Source: Hippopus hippopus (taxonomy: Eukaryota > Mollusca > Bivalvia > Cardiida > Cardiidae). Taken from it: a DNA stretch of 64,000 nucleotides. Positions 54,788 to 64,000 of this stretch are shown in pieces. The position numbers and the translations under genes were made by a program. The stretch covers positions 47,938,311 through 48,002,310 of the forward strand of contig OX328106.1 in assembly GCA_946811185.2 (NCBI GenBank), given 5' to 3'. Every line of letters begins with the position of its first letter. Within the stretch, counting starts at the first letter, position 1. The notes below the pieces were generated by a model. That model saw nothing but the letters and a program-made list of their open reading frames with translations, was not told the DNA's origin and did no database searches.

Positions 54788-55022
54788 AAGTAACTCTTTA
54801 CCAGTCTACAATATTTTTTGACTTGTTATGATTCAGCGCATAAACAAACAAAAAGTCAATCGTGACTCAAATGACATGATATATGTCTCTCTGAAAGAGC
54901 AGGAATGCAAAAAGGATATTGCCGTAACCAGCATTTTCTCCTGCAAGTTTTCCACACTGTTTTCAATTAGACTTCTTCCTGCGTGTCGTTAAACTTCGAA
55001 TATCTTCGGTAACGGATGAACA
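54788..55022 (+). mobile_element. MITE-1 copy, old
   Basis: aactctttaccagtctacaa, attttttgacttgttatgat, accagcattttctcctgcaa, and tcggtaacggatgaa. Confidence 0.6.
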
Positions 55023-55410
55023 TGAGGACAGTTAACATGAATTAAGGTTAAGTGCCCAGTTAAAATTGAAATACATTGTAAAGGAAATGAAATAATTCGT
55101 GTGAGCAAATCCTACTTTTGCTTGGATATTTTCAAAATTGACTGGAGACAAGAAACATGGTCTTCAGAAGTTCAGGGTTTAATGAGTAAAGTTTTCTTTC
55201 CATAGAACTTCAAATGTTGGACCTATACGGTTATTGAGACCTTTGTATCTAACTCCAAGATCATAAATCACCCCCCCCCCCCAAAAAAAAAATAGACCTA
55301 CATGTATAAGTATGTAATTGAATAATCCAATGTTCAATTAAGTCCAAATAAAACATGCACTCTGAATAGTGCCAAATGGTTGTTTATCATGATTGAAAGA
55401 AAACTTACTA
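55023..55410. repeat. spacer with C15/A9 tract at 55270-55292
   Basis: A C run is followed directly by an A run. Nothing else is recognised. Confidence 0.5.
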
Positions 55411-55616
55411 TAAACCCTTAGCCCACCAAGTGCAACTAGGTGTGTTCTTGTGGACATGGTAGATCAAAATCAGACTGCACAGAATGTGCAGTCTGATCTT
55501 TAATCTACACTGGCCAAGACCATAAACTTTTTTTTGGCTAAAGAACTTTAAAATCACAATATTTTAGTTCTTGCTTCAGAATTACCATTTAATATAATCA
55601 GCAGTTAAAGGGTTAA
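55411..55616 (+). mobile_element. MITE-2 copy, abuts the next
   Basis: aaacccttagcccaccaagt, palindrome gtagatcaaaatcagactgc / gcagtctgatctttaatcta, and gcagttaaagggTTAA at 55613-55616. Confidence 0.8.
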
Positions 55617-55807
55617 CTATTAGGCTGCTAAGCTCAAATTAACAACCTTTTGCAGAGAGTGTAGGTAAAGATCAGACTACAGAGAACATGTAGTTTGATC
55701 TTAGATCTACATTGTTTAATTAAAAGATATTTTTCACCAAACAAATACATTTGAAATAGCAACATATGGGTTTTTACTATGGACTAATATAGCAGTTTTA
55801 GGGTTAA
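55613..55807 (+). mobile_element. MITE-2 copy sharing a TTAA with its neighbour
   Basis: Starts at the same TTAA that ends the previous copy (TTAActattaggctgctaag). Palindrome gtaggtaaagatcagactac / gtagtttgatcttagatcta; ends tttagggTTAA. Confidence 0.8.
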
Positions 55808-55906
55808 TAAAGGAACATGCTTTTTCTATAAGAGATTTGCAAAAGTCTAACCTTCACTTTTAATGCAACATTATCATGAGTGGTCTTCTGTAACCTTGGC
55901 ATGCGT

Positions 55907-56118
55907 TATAACCCTTATCCTGCGAAATAGATTAAACGAAACTTTTAAGCTGATAGTAAAAACCTATTACTGCTATTTCAAATTTATTTTTTGGAGAAAA
56001 ATGTGTCCTAATTGGATTGTGAAGATCCAAGACCAGAGTGCATGTTCTGTGCAGTCTGATCTTGATCTACACTGTCCGCAAAAGGTCAGTGATTTGCTTT
56101 TAGCAGCCTAAGAGTTAA
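55907..56118 (-). mobile_element. MITE-2 copy, reverse
   Basis: ataacccttatcctgcgaaa, gtgaagatccaagaccagag / gcagtctgatcttgatctac, and tttagcagcctaagagTTAA. Confidence 0.8.
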
Positions 56119-56360
56119 AGCCATGTAACAAGCAGCTAGTCTGAATGTCTACTGTCTAATTTAAATAGAAACTCCAGGATGGTAGTGTCTAGTTCAATTT
56201 AGCCTGTTGATTTTATGAAAGAGAACGGTTTTTTATATATATTTTTGCTATGTATAGCAGCTGGTCTTAAGATGGGCCCCAAGACTTCAAAGTTGAGGCT
56301 AGAAAATGTCAAAATAAAATGGACTTCATTACACCAAGCAGTGTTACTGTAGATATTACT
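56119..56360. other. spacer
   Basis: Nothing recognised. Confidence 0.4.
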
Positions 56361-56587
56361 TTAACTGTTTACCACAACAAAATTTTAGACTAGACCAAAT
56401 TGAAAGCATTTGCATGCAACAAAATAAATCTAGCTCAAATGATGATTTCTGTCTTTGATAGGGTTAAAAACATTGTGAGAAAAATAGAAAATGCGGGTTA
56501 CCAGCATTTTCTCTTTTTCCCACAATGTTTTCAAAAGGCCTCTTCCCCAGACTAGTTAACACTCGAGATTGTGTGGTAAAGGGTTAA
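56361..56587 (+). mobile_element. MITE-1 copy, full length with TTAA ends
   Basis: TTAActgtttaccacaacaa to gtgtggtaaagggTTAA, with palindrome gtgagaaaaatagaaaatgc / gcattttctctttttcccac. Confidence 0.85.
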
Positions 56588-56768
56588 ACTCTAACCTTTT
56601 ACCAGATTACAAAATGTGTCTTGTCCAAACTGAAAGCATTTTCAGGTGACAAATTGAATGTTACTTAAAACATAAAGATTGTCATTCAAAGGGTAGAAAA
56701 CATGGTGCACAGGCTGAACTGGGTCGATTTTCAAATGTACTTAGCTCCTTTTTCACAGAGCATGGCTC
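56588..56768 (+). mobile_element. MITE-1 left half joined to a MITE-4 end
   Basis: aaccttttaccagattacaa to gggtagaaaacatggtgca, then gcacaggctgaactgggtcg and cacagagcatggctca, the end of a MITE-4. The join removes the palindromes of both, probably by deletion. Confidence 0.6.
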
Positions 56769-57144
56769 ATACGCTTTTTGAGACTGTTACAGGAACACAT
56801 GTTACCTACTTCAAATATGAAACAGATCAATGTACATGTACATAAATTTACCATGTTTAAAGCTAATTCAAAACTTTCAGAATTAAAGATAAGCTTATCA
56901 TGAACTGAAATATTCCTATGCCTGTGGCACTTGAACATATTCTACACAGTCTTTGTTACTGCTTCTGCAAATGCTTATATTCTTTTGATCACCAGCAAGA
57001 ACAACAGCATGAATCAGAGCAGTCCAACAGAGTGCTCAAGAAAACAGGATGATATCACCTAGCTAACAAAGACAAAGGACTTGGGTAACTAACACATCAA
57101 AAGAATTTTTTTCAGGCACACACAAATGCTATGTATGTCTGACG
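56769..57144. other. spacer, nothing recognised
   Basis: No gene or repeat seen. Confidence 0.45.
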
Positions 57145-57350
57145 TTCAAGGACCCCAAGGAAACAGCCTTTTGAAAACATTGTGGGAAAAGGAAAAAATG
57201 CTAGTAACCAGCATTTTCTCCTTTTCCAACGATGTTTTCTTACCTTCCAAATATAATATCAACTTTTGTGTCATATTTATTTTGTGGTCTGCGGATGCTT
57301 TCAATTTGAACATGTTAAAAATTTTATTGTTTGGTAGAAAGTAAAAGACC
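57145..57350 (-). mobile_element. MITE-1 copy, left end lost
   Basis: gaccccaaggaaacagcctt, palindrome gtgggaaaaggaaaaaatgc / gcattttctccttttccaac, ttattttgtggtctgcggat, and tttggtagaaag. Confidence 0.7.
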
Positions 57351-57834
57351 TTTTACTTCTGGTTGCAATATACAAGGGCAGAGTTACCCTGACCCCCTGT
57401 TTCTTTGAATTTTGACCCCCAAATTTTCTAAATTGCCCTTGAAATTGAAATGTTTGCCTTCTTTTGTCCAGTGACTCCTAAATAAGAAAATCCAGGGAAA
57501 AACTCTGCAAGGGCTTGTCTTAGACTAAGTTTAAGCCTTTAACAATTATATTTTGACAACTCTGCAGGAGAAATTATGTGTTAATTCTGAAACTGCTGTC
57601 TGCAGATGCTTTGAATTTCAAAGGAGTCTAAAGAAAATCTTTGTTACAGAAAACGATGAACTTTTGTCCCCTAGATACAAATTTGCAGGAGTTGACCGAA
57701 AACATCCCTGTAAAAATGACTTATCGAAATAAAGAAAAGTTTAACACTGTAAACTATATGTATCGTGTTAAAACATGGTGGAAAAACAAGATATTGCCAA
57801 TCACAAGCAAATGATCCTTTGCCACTATGTTCAG
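57351..57834. other. spacer, faint MITE-1 words
   Basis: gctgtctgcagatgctttga at 57595-57614 recalls MITE-1. Nothing else is seen. Confidence 0.4.
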
Positions 57835-58215
57835 CTCTTAAAACATGACAAAACTTCCAACTTTTCCAATTTGAAAAAATTTGCAGACAACAGTTTTTTT
57901 ATTCAGACGTGGCTCTACTTAGGCTATTATTATGTCTTTTAAAGAGTATAAAACATCTTGGGAAAAGGAAAAAATGCTGGTCACCAGAATTTACCTTTAC
58001 TCACAGTGTTTTCAAAAGCCATCTTCCTAATGGTGGTTAAAAACTGGATTATTTGGCAAGCTATGGAGCCAAAAAGATGATTCTTTGAAATGGTAGAAAA
58101 CATTGTCCGAAAGGGAGAAAATGGTGGTAACCAGCATTTTCTCCTTTCCCACAATGTGTTCAGAAATCTAAATTCCTCAAAGTTTTTAAAACTCAGGATT
58201 GTTTGGCAAATGTTA
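57835..58215 (+). mobile_element. two old MITE-1 copies in a row
   Basis: The first (57835-58070) has ttccaatttgaaaaaatttg and gggaaaaggaaaaaatgctg / ggtcaccagaatttac. The second (58080-58215) has aaagggagaaaatggtggta / accagcattttctcctttcc and aaaactcaggattgtttggc. Confidence 0.65.
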
Positions 58216-58659
58216 CCTTAATGTATATTTTTTCAAGAGCATAATTCCATAGATAATGGATGTTTAGGTAATAACTCTTGAGAAACTCAAAATTGAGATA
58301 ATGAAAAAAGCAATCCTGATATCATTTACAAGAAGGAACTTTGCTGATTTCAATCACAGATGGCACAAAATGATTTTCTTTATTCCTTCCAAATTTCAAT
58401 GAAACAAAAATTATCTAATGTCCAATGAACATTTAAAATTCACCATGCCTTCTTATGCTGTCTCAATGGGTTTAAGCCCAGTTGCAAACACCCTCCTGTT
58501 TATGTATGTGTGCTTGTCCTTGTCCTTTTTGCATCATGAATTAATGATGTATGCTATAAAAAAACAAAACCACAGCCAGTAGAGCTATTCAGGCCCTCAA
58601 GGGTCTCTAATTGAAGTTTGGTATGATTATAAAAATCTGATATAGCTTCCTTTACTAGA
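58216..58659. other. spacer, nothing recognised
   Basis: No gene or repeat seen. Confidence 0.45.
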
Positions 58660-58880
58660 GGGCAATTTCTAAATTGTTGAACCACATGGTTAGACCAATC
58701 AGGTATTGTGTTACTTATTTAAATTTCAGAATTAGGCTAAGAATGCAATCTAGTCTGATTGCTGAATACAGGCTTCTGATTTAGTAACAAAATGGTTTAG
58801 CCAATTTTGATATAAAAAAGACGTTACAATCTAAATTTAAAATAAGACTTAGAATGCAGTTTAGACTCATTAGTGCATGT
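58660..58880. mobile_element. MITE-5-like copies
   Basis: ttctaaattgttgaaccaca / tggttagaccaatcaggtat and later aaaatggtttagccaatttt, each followed by taggctaagaatgcaatcta or acttagaatgcagtttagac. Two divergent copies side by side. Confidence 0.5.
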
Positions 58881-59019
58881 AAGACCAGATAGCATGGACA
58901 GGCGGCAAGAGGCCTTGCTCTGCTAGGAATTAGCTTTTAAAACCCTTGCCTGTATCAGAGCTCCAGACAGAGGGAGTGATTTTGATTTCAAAATTGAAAA
59001 TATCATTCTCTACTATACG

Positions 59020-59084
59020 CTATGTTATGAGTTATCATTAGAATCGTCTCATCAAGATAATTCTAATGAGTACCCACAACATAG
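59020..59084. repeat. imperfect 25-bp inverted repeat
   Basis: ctatgttatgagttatcatt-agaat (59020-59044) against its inverted relative at 59060-59084, with about 20 of 25 positions pairing and a 15-base loop. Confidence 0.5.
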
Positions 59085-59574
59085 GATTTGAAAGAGATAT
59101 AATGGATTTAGAATACCATCACTCCTTCTTATCTGGTGCTCTGCTTTATCATTAGTTTATTTTTAAGTATACCAGATTTCTACCTGGATAAATATTATAC
59201 AGGCTATTTATTTTTTCAACATGCATTTTATTTCCTATAATTCAGTTTTTTTTTTTTTTCAATCTTGAACATCAAGACTTCCAGAAAAATTGGACAAGGC
59301 TTGCTTTAAAAAAAAGTTTTACCCATAAACCATAATTACACTATAACAACTAGAACAAGCATATTCTGATAGTATTGCATAGCAATACTGAGTCCCCTAC
59401 CAGCCGTATATATTCCTGGCAGGTATAGTTTGTGAAACTCTGTGGAGGAGAAAGAACGTATTTGACCCCTTTTCAGAATTATAAGCATCATGTCTGTCTT
59501 TGTATGCAATGCTTTAATGAAAGCCAGATATATAAGCATTTTCCTCATTAAAGTAAGTTCATTGAAGAAGTTTT
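59085..59574. other. spacer, nothing recognised
   Basis: AT-rich sequence. The 70-codon frame at 59336-59548 (minus) shows no family. Confidence 0.45.
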
Positions 59575-59580
59575 ACTAAG

Positions 59581-59613
<33 letters not shown>

Positions 59614-60720
59614 TAAAAGCAAATTTTCAGAAATATGACCTTTACCTTGTGAGATGACCTTGACCTTATCATCAGCAGGCGTGTACCAATAAGAGGTACC
59701 AGCTTACCATGTATAAGTGTTATAACTTAAGTACTTAAAAAATATACAGAGAAATGACTATGAAAAGTGATGAGGATAAGTTTTCATGATAAGGGTTAAA
59801 ATTTTTACCTTGACCTTGGACATATAACCCACAGAAGATCAGTATCAATGATGGGTACCTACATATCAAACATTCGCATTGTAAGTAAAAAAGTCAGGAA
59901 AACTGTTTTTTCTGCGAAATTTTCCAAGTCCGAGGCCCGTAATTTCTTAAAAAATCAGTGGACCAGAACAAAACTTGAACTTGATCTGTAACTCATGGTG
60001 GTTGACTTACACACCGAAAATCAGCTCAATATCTGCCAGCGTTTAGAAAGAAAGTCCGGAAAACTGTTTTTTTTTGGGGGGTGAAAATTTCCAAGTCCAA
60101 GGCCCATAATTTCGTCAAAAATCAGTGGACCAGAATGAAACTCAAACTTCATATGTAACTCACAGTGGTTGACTTACACTACAAAAATCAGGTCAATCTG
60201 CCAGCGTTTAGAAAAAAGTCTGCAAAACTGTTTTTTCGGTGAAAATTTTTAAGTCCAAGGCCCGTAATTTCGTCAAAAATCAGTGGACCTGAACGAAACT
60301 CAAACTTGATCTGTAACTCATGGTGGTTGATTTTCACACCAAAAATCAGGTCAATATCTACCAGCGTTTAGAAAAAAGTCTGGAAAACTGTTTTTTCCGT
60401 GAAAATTTCCAAGTCCAAGGCCCGTAATTTCGTCAAAAATCAGTGGACCGTAACGAAACTCATACTTGATCTGTAACTCATGGTGATTGACTTGCACACC
60501 AAAAATGAGCTCAATATTTGGTAGCGTTTAGAAAAAAGTCCGGAAAACTGTTTTTTCAGTGAAATTTTCTAAGTCCAAGGCCCGTAATTTCGTCAAAAAT
60601 CAGTGGACCGGAACAAAACTTGAACTTGATCTGTAACTGATGGTTGTTGACTTGCACACCAAAAATGAGCTCAATATCTACCAGTGTTTAGAAAAAAAGT
60701 CTGGGTCAGAATAAATAAAG
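59575..60720 (+). mobile_element. HEL-C: tandem-core element, about 160-bp unit
   Basis: The start aagatgtgtttgtgaaacac forms a small hairpin (gtgttt/aaacac) and runs into caaatgcccccgtaaaagca. After a lead with atgaccttgacctta come five units with aagtccaaggcccgtaattt and cgtcaaaaatcagtggaccg near 59923, 60091, 60251, 60411 and 60571. No clear 3' hairpin was found. A pearl-like element by layout only. Confidence 0.65.
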
Positions 60721-60880
60721 GTAAATTATTTTGGATTTTATCAAAATATATACTAAAACATATTTTGACTTTGCCCAGGCTTATTTGGGAAAAATGTAAA
60801 GATTTTCATTTGAAAAGTAGGATGTAAATCTCAGCCTAAAGATCTACAGACTGTTCATTAAACAATGTCATTCACTTAGA

Positions 60881-61105
60881 TTAGCCCTTTACCACACAAT
60901 CCCAAGTTTTAACGACCTTGTGGAAGAAGAACTTGAAAACATTTTGGGAAAAGGAGAAAATGCTGGTTACCAGCATTTTCTCCTTTTCCCAAAATGTTTT
61001 CTAGCCTTCCTGCAACAAATTTCAGTTTGAAGTAATTCATTTTGTCCCCTCCAATTGCTTTGAATTTGAACAAGTCTAAAATTTTGTCATTTGGTAAAGA
61101 GTTGA
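60881..61105 (-). mobile_element. MITE-1 copy, near full length
   Basis: TTAGccctttaccacacaat, an excellent palindrome (ttttgggaaaaggagaaaat / attttctccttttcccaaaa, centre ggttacc), and tttggtaaagagTTGA. Confidence 0.85.
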
Positions 61106-61690
61106 TACACACTGTAAGCACTCACATTCATTAAAGCTCCTTTCTGTAATCATACAATAATTCACTAGTTCTGTTTGCCTGTTTGTCAACACTTTTTAAT
61201 GTACAGCAATGATCTATTGACTCATTCTCAACTTGTTTGACCATTCAATGTCGCCATACTTTTAATGAAAAATAAAAAAGATTCATGGCCTCCAGGGGAT
61301 AATGGTAAGCGAAATTACCAACTATAACATGCAAAGACAAAATTCAGATGTATCTTGCCCTTCCTAAGGCCGTCCAATCAACACCCATGCACATTATGTG
61401 TAGCTTGGTCACTGAAATTGTCATGTTGCCAAGAAATAATCATTATTGATTTAGACTAATGCCACTAGATAAAACGAGTATTTCGAGGTAAACAACCTTT
61501 TTACGCAAAGTTTTGATGGAAGCCTTGCTACATTTCAAAAAAAATCTAACATAATATAAGGAACGCTAATCTGATGACGAGACTCAGTTGTGATGCCGAT
61601 TCTCTGTAATAAATGGGACAATCTCAATAAGTCCCCCAGTTTCGGTAAAAGAATCCAATTTTGTTCCATTTGATATAACAGATAGCTCCC
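61106..61690. other. spacer, nothing recognised
   Basis: No gene seen. taataaatgggaca at 61607-61620 is one of four related short motifs (see 63482-63686). Confidence 0.45.
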
Positions 61691-62237
61691 TTAAAGGTGG
61701 GTATTTAGATTTTTCACATCTCACCAAATTAAAAAATATATATATCACTGAAATTTATATGAAAAAACAATAAAAATCATCAATAATTAAGAATCATAAA
61801 ATTACAAAAAAAATTTTTTTTGATGGTGTTCCCTTAAAAGGCTACATAGCCTCTTAATGTATTTTTAGATTTCGTGCCAAAAATCAAAAAAGCATTTTGG
61901 AAATGTCAAGTGACTGGCACGTGACTAATGACGCTTAAATTCCATAACATAACAAACATGTAATTATTTTCCATAATGTCTTCTTCGGACGCTATGTTTG
62001 AAGCTTCGTCTGTGTATTTCCGGTATGTAAACGAGTGAGTTGCTCATGTAAAAATAGACCGTGTTTCCCGTCGGTGTCGACCTGGGCCGTAGTAAATCTC
62101 TAATTTCTCTTGTTGTCGGATGGTTTTCGATTACTGGGGTTTTATGAATGAAAATTGAAAGGCTTTGGGAGTATAAGGATGATTTTTTTTTGTATTTTGT
62201 AAAGTTTTCGTCCCAAAATCTGAAGGGCCACCTTTAA
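61691..62237. mobile_element. candidate TTAA-bounded MITE, ends TTAAAGGTGG
   Basis: TTAAAGGTGG (61691-61700) and CCACCTTTAA (62228-62237) are exact complements about 547 bp apart. Both include TTAA at the outer edge, so the duplicated target may be TTAA. The interior is very AT-rich on the left and mixed on the right (gtgtttcccgtcggtgtcga). No coding frame is present. A superfamily using TTAA (piggyBac or Kolobok) is possible. Confidence 0.5.
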
Positions 62238-62773
62238 TGACTTGTTTTTAACACTATTACCATTTTTTTAACACACTGCACCTTGTAAGATGGTAAATAG
62301 ACGAAGAATTCACTTAATTGGAACCGTAATAATTATGTAGTAATCAATGAGTCTTGTCAAAGATTTCGAATGAAATTAGTGCATCTAACTCTGAAATGTA
62401 AATGAATGCATATTGGAGACCAGAAATGATGTGCAGGTTATGTGCAAAGTGATTCTGTTGGCCAGTACACTCGACCCTTTCAAAATATAGCGAAAAAGCT
62501 GGTTCATACTTGTAAACAGTAATCAACGAGTCATAATAAACGAGCCCTTGACATCAATCATGTCAAAATCATGATAGCAAAATCATGTAATTCAACATTA
62601 TTTACCTATGAGTCTATTTTGGTTGTTAAAATCCTTTTGATGTCAGTGAATGTTATGTCTGATTATAACGTAAACATCATGATTCTGAGGTTACGTTTCG
62701 GAAACTATGATGTATTTCTAAAAGGGTCTCGTTGACTGCATATTGCATATTATTCTGTTGTAATTTATATTTT
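62238..62773. other. spacer, nothing recognised
   Basis: No gene or repeat seen. Confidence 0.45.
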
Positions 62774-63020
62774 AGCCATGCTCTGTGGAAAGGGGTTTGA
62801 TGCATTTGCAAAAAGTATCGACCCATGTCAGTCTGCGCAGTTGGCACAGGCTGACCAGTGTGGAAACGATTCGCTTTTTGCAAACTTTCTACAGAGTCAA
62901 GTATCACTCTACCTCATGATTTGACAAAATGGATTTTATGAATCCATTACAATATAATGATTTAATTGATTTAACACATTACAGAAATGCATGAAACCTC
63001 CCTTTGCCAAACATGGCTCA
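62774..63020 (+). mobile_element. MITE-4 copy
   Basis: agccatgctctgtggaaagg, catttgcaaaaagtatcgac, tcagtctgcgcagttggcac, tctacctcatgatttgacaa, and tttgccaaacatggctca. The stem in the middle is partly mismatched. Confidence 0.75.
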
Positions 63021-64000
63021 TTTAAATTGATACCAAGTATGTTTTTATTCAATTTTTGTTCTTTAGTTTAGAAATGATGATCATAAATCAGACCTTTGTC
63101 AATGTTTGCGGGGGTAGGGGGAGTGTCTGTGGTGAATTTAAGTGGTGTGTTTCTCTTTTATTAAAAACATATTACATGTACTTTAGGATCGATATTCCTT
63201 CGCCGATAATGATCGAAATGTACAAAGATAACGCAGATTAATTTCAAAGATTTACTATAAGGTGTCCGACAGTGGTGAAAACATGATATTTCAGCAGTGG
63301 AAAAAGGTGAAGCTGTTCAATGATAAAGAGATGCAGAAAAAAGATGTCATTGGATCCAATGATGATAGTATTTGAACCAACAACGAAATTGGGTCGAATT
63401 TTCACAATTCAAGATGACGTTTTGAAAAGTTACCGATTTAAAGATTTTTTACAGGGGTTCATAACATTAACACTCCGAGTGTAATAAACGGGACAAAGGA
63501 TTAAAGTCAACAAATACAATCCCAGTTCACTCTTCATAGCTGTATGTCGAAATGGTTTTTGGTTGTTAAGTCTGTTGGATTTCCTCATAAATTCCGGTAA
63601 ATTGCATTAAAATAGCATTCATTTAGGTTTTTATAGTATATAATAGACTATAATAGACGGGACAATCACTAGTAATAAACGGGACAGTGGGAAAAGTTCT
63701 AGTATAATTTTAAGTAGGACACAAAAGTTTTGGCTTTAATGAGTAAACATGTTTACTGTATGAAAGCATAGGATTCTTGAAAATTATTTCACCTTTGACA
63801 TATTTTATGAAAAAGAACAGAATAGTTTTCAAGCATATACATGTACTGCATCATTTTCATGGATATATATTTTTCAAGCCCAGCATAGTGCATATTTTTC
63901 TCGGTAAAATACACATATTATATACCAATCGATGTGAAATTTTATCAAAATTACGACAAAAACATTCAAAATTGTCCAAAGCTGATTAAGCTTGGAAAGC
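63021..64000. other. spacer with short repeated motif taataaacgggaca
   Basis: The motif is at 63482-63495 and 63673-63686, and as taatagacgggaca at 63651-63664. No gene is recognised. The frames at 63056-63241 and 63777-63989 show no family. Confidence 0.45.

Overview
The window looks like intergenic or deep-intronic DNA from an animal, most likely a heterodont bivalve mollusc. This rests on AT-rich spacers packed with short palindromic transposons, tRNA-derived SINEs with the tail common in molluscs (gtgttt-acgccgttttcaac), and tandem-core elements whose core contains gggaaataactc, as in the pearl-type elements of bivalves. The species assignment is inference. I recognise no complete protein-coding gene, no functional RNA gene, and no CRISPR, phage or bacterial feature. 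Almost every open frame of 60-175 codons lies in a repeat, has low-complexity sequence, or resembles no family I know.

The content is a dense, layered collection of non-autonomous mobile elements. Working names used below: MITE-1 (about 230 bp, TTAA-flanked, ends CTCTTTACCA/TGGTAAAGGG, strong central palindrome gggaaaaggagaaaatgctgg); MITE-2 (about 210 bp, TTAA-flanked, ends CCCTTAGGCTGC and GGATAAGGG, internal palindrome cagtgtagatcaagatcaga); MITE-3 (about 265 bp, TA-flanked long foldback, ends TATGGCTTGCAAC, arms with cagcctgcgcagtccgcg); MITE-4 (about 250 bp, ends gagccatgctctg, inner palindrome around caggtcagcctgcgcag); MITE-5 (centre tttggtttagccaatcag); HEL-A, HEL-B, HEL-C and HEL-D (tandem-core elements, of which A and B show the terminal hairpins of non-autonomous Helentrons); several SINEs; and MOD (about 700-820 bp, two copies, promoter-like).

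Layout. 0-10 kb: a MITE-1 broken by HEL-A, then MITE-2, a MITE-3 broken by MOD copy 1, more MITE-3, MITE-4 and MITE-1, and MOD copy 2. 10-22 kb: sparser, with two old degenerate tandem arrays (11.2-12.1 and 19.9-20.6 kb), MITE-4 twins at 17.4-17.9 kb and a second HEL-A. 22-33 kb: MITE-1, MITE-2, MITE-4 and MITE-5 insertions, a pair of perfect mini-hairpins at 29.5 kb, and one small unexplained open frame at 22.6 kb. 33-40 kb: SINEs with a local duplication, a MITE-1 nested in a MITE-2, and HEL-B nested in a MITE-1. 40-51 kb: MITE-1/3, HEL-D copies, a 43-bp minisatellite, a SINE nested in a MITE-2, and a GC-richer candidate transposon with terminal inverted repeats. 51-64 kb: more MITE-1/2, a second HEL-B, LINE-tail remnants, HEL-C, and another TTAA-bounded element at 61.7 kb.

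No cellular pathway is visible. The nesting gives relative ages: MITE-2 preceded one MITE-1, MITE-1 preceded HEL-A, HEL-B and a MITE-3, and HEL-D preceded a MITE-3. The most interesting candidate is MOD. It is a dispersed sequence in which two copies keep a pair of CRE sites 16 bp apart, a YY1-like site, a CCAAT box and a splice-donor-like site, as if a promoter and first exon had been duplicated or mobilised.
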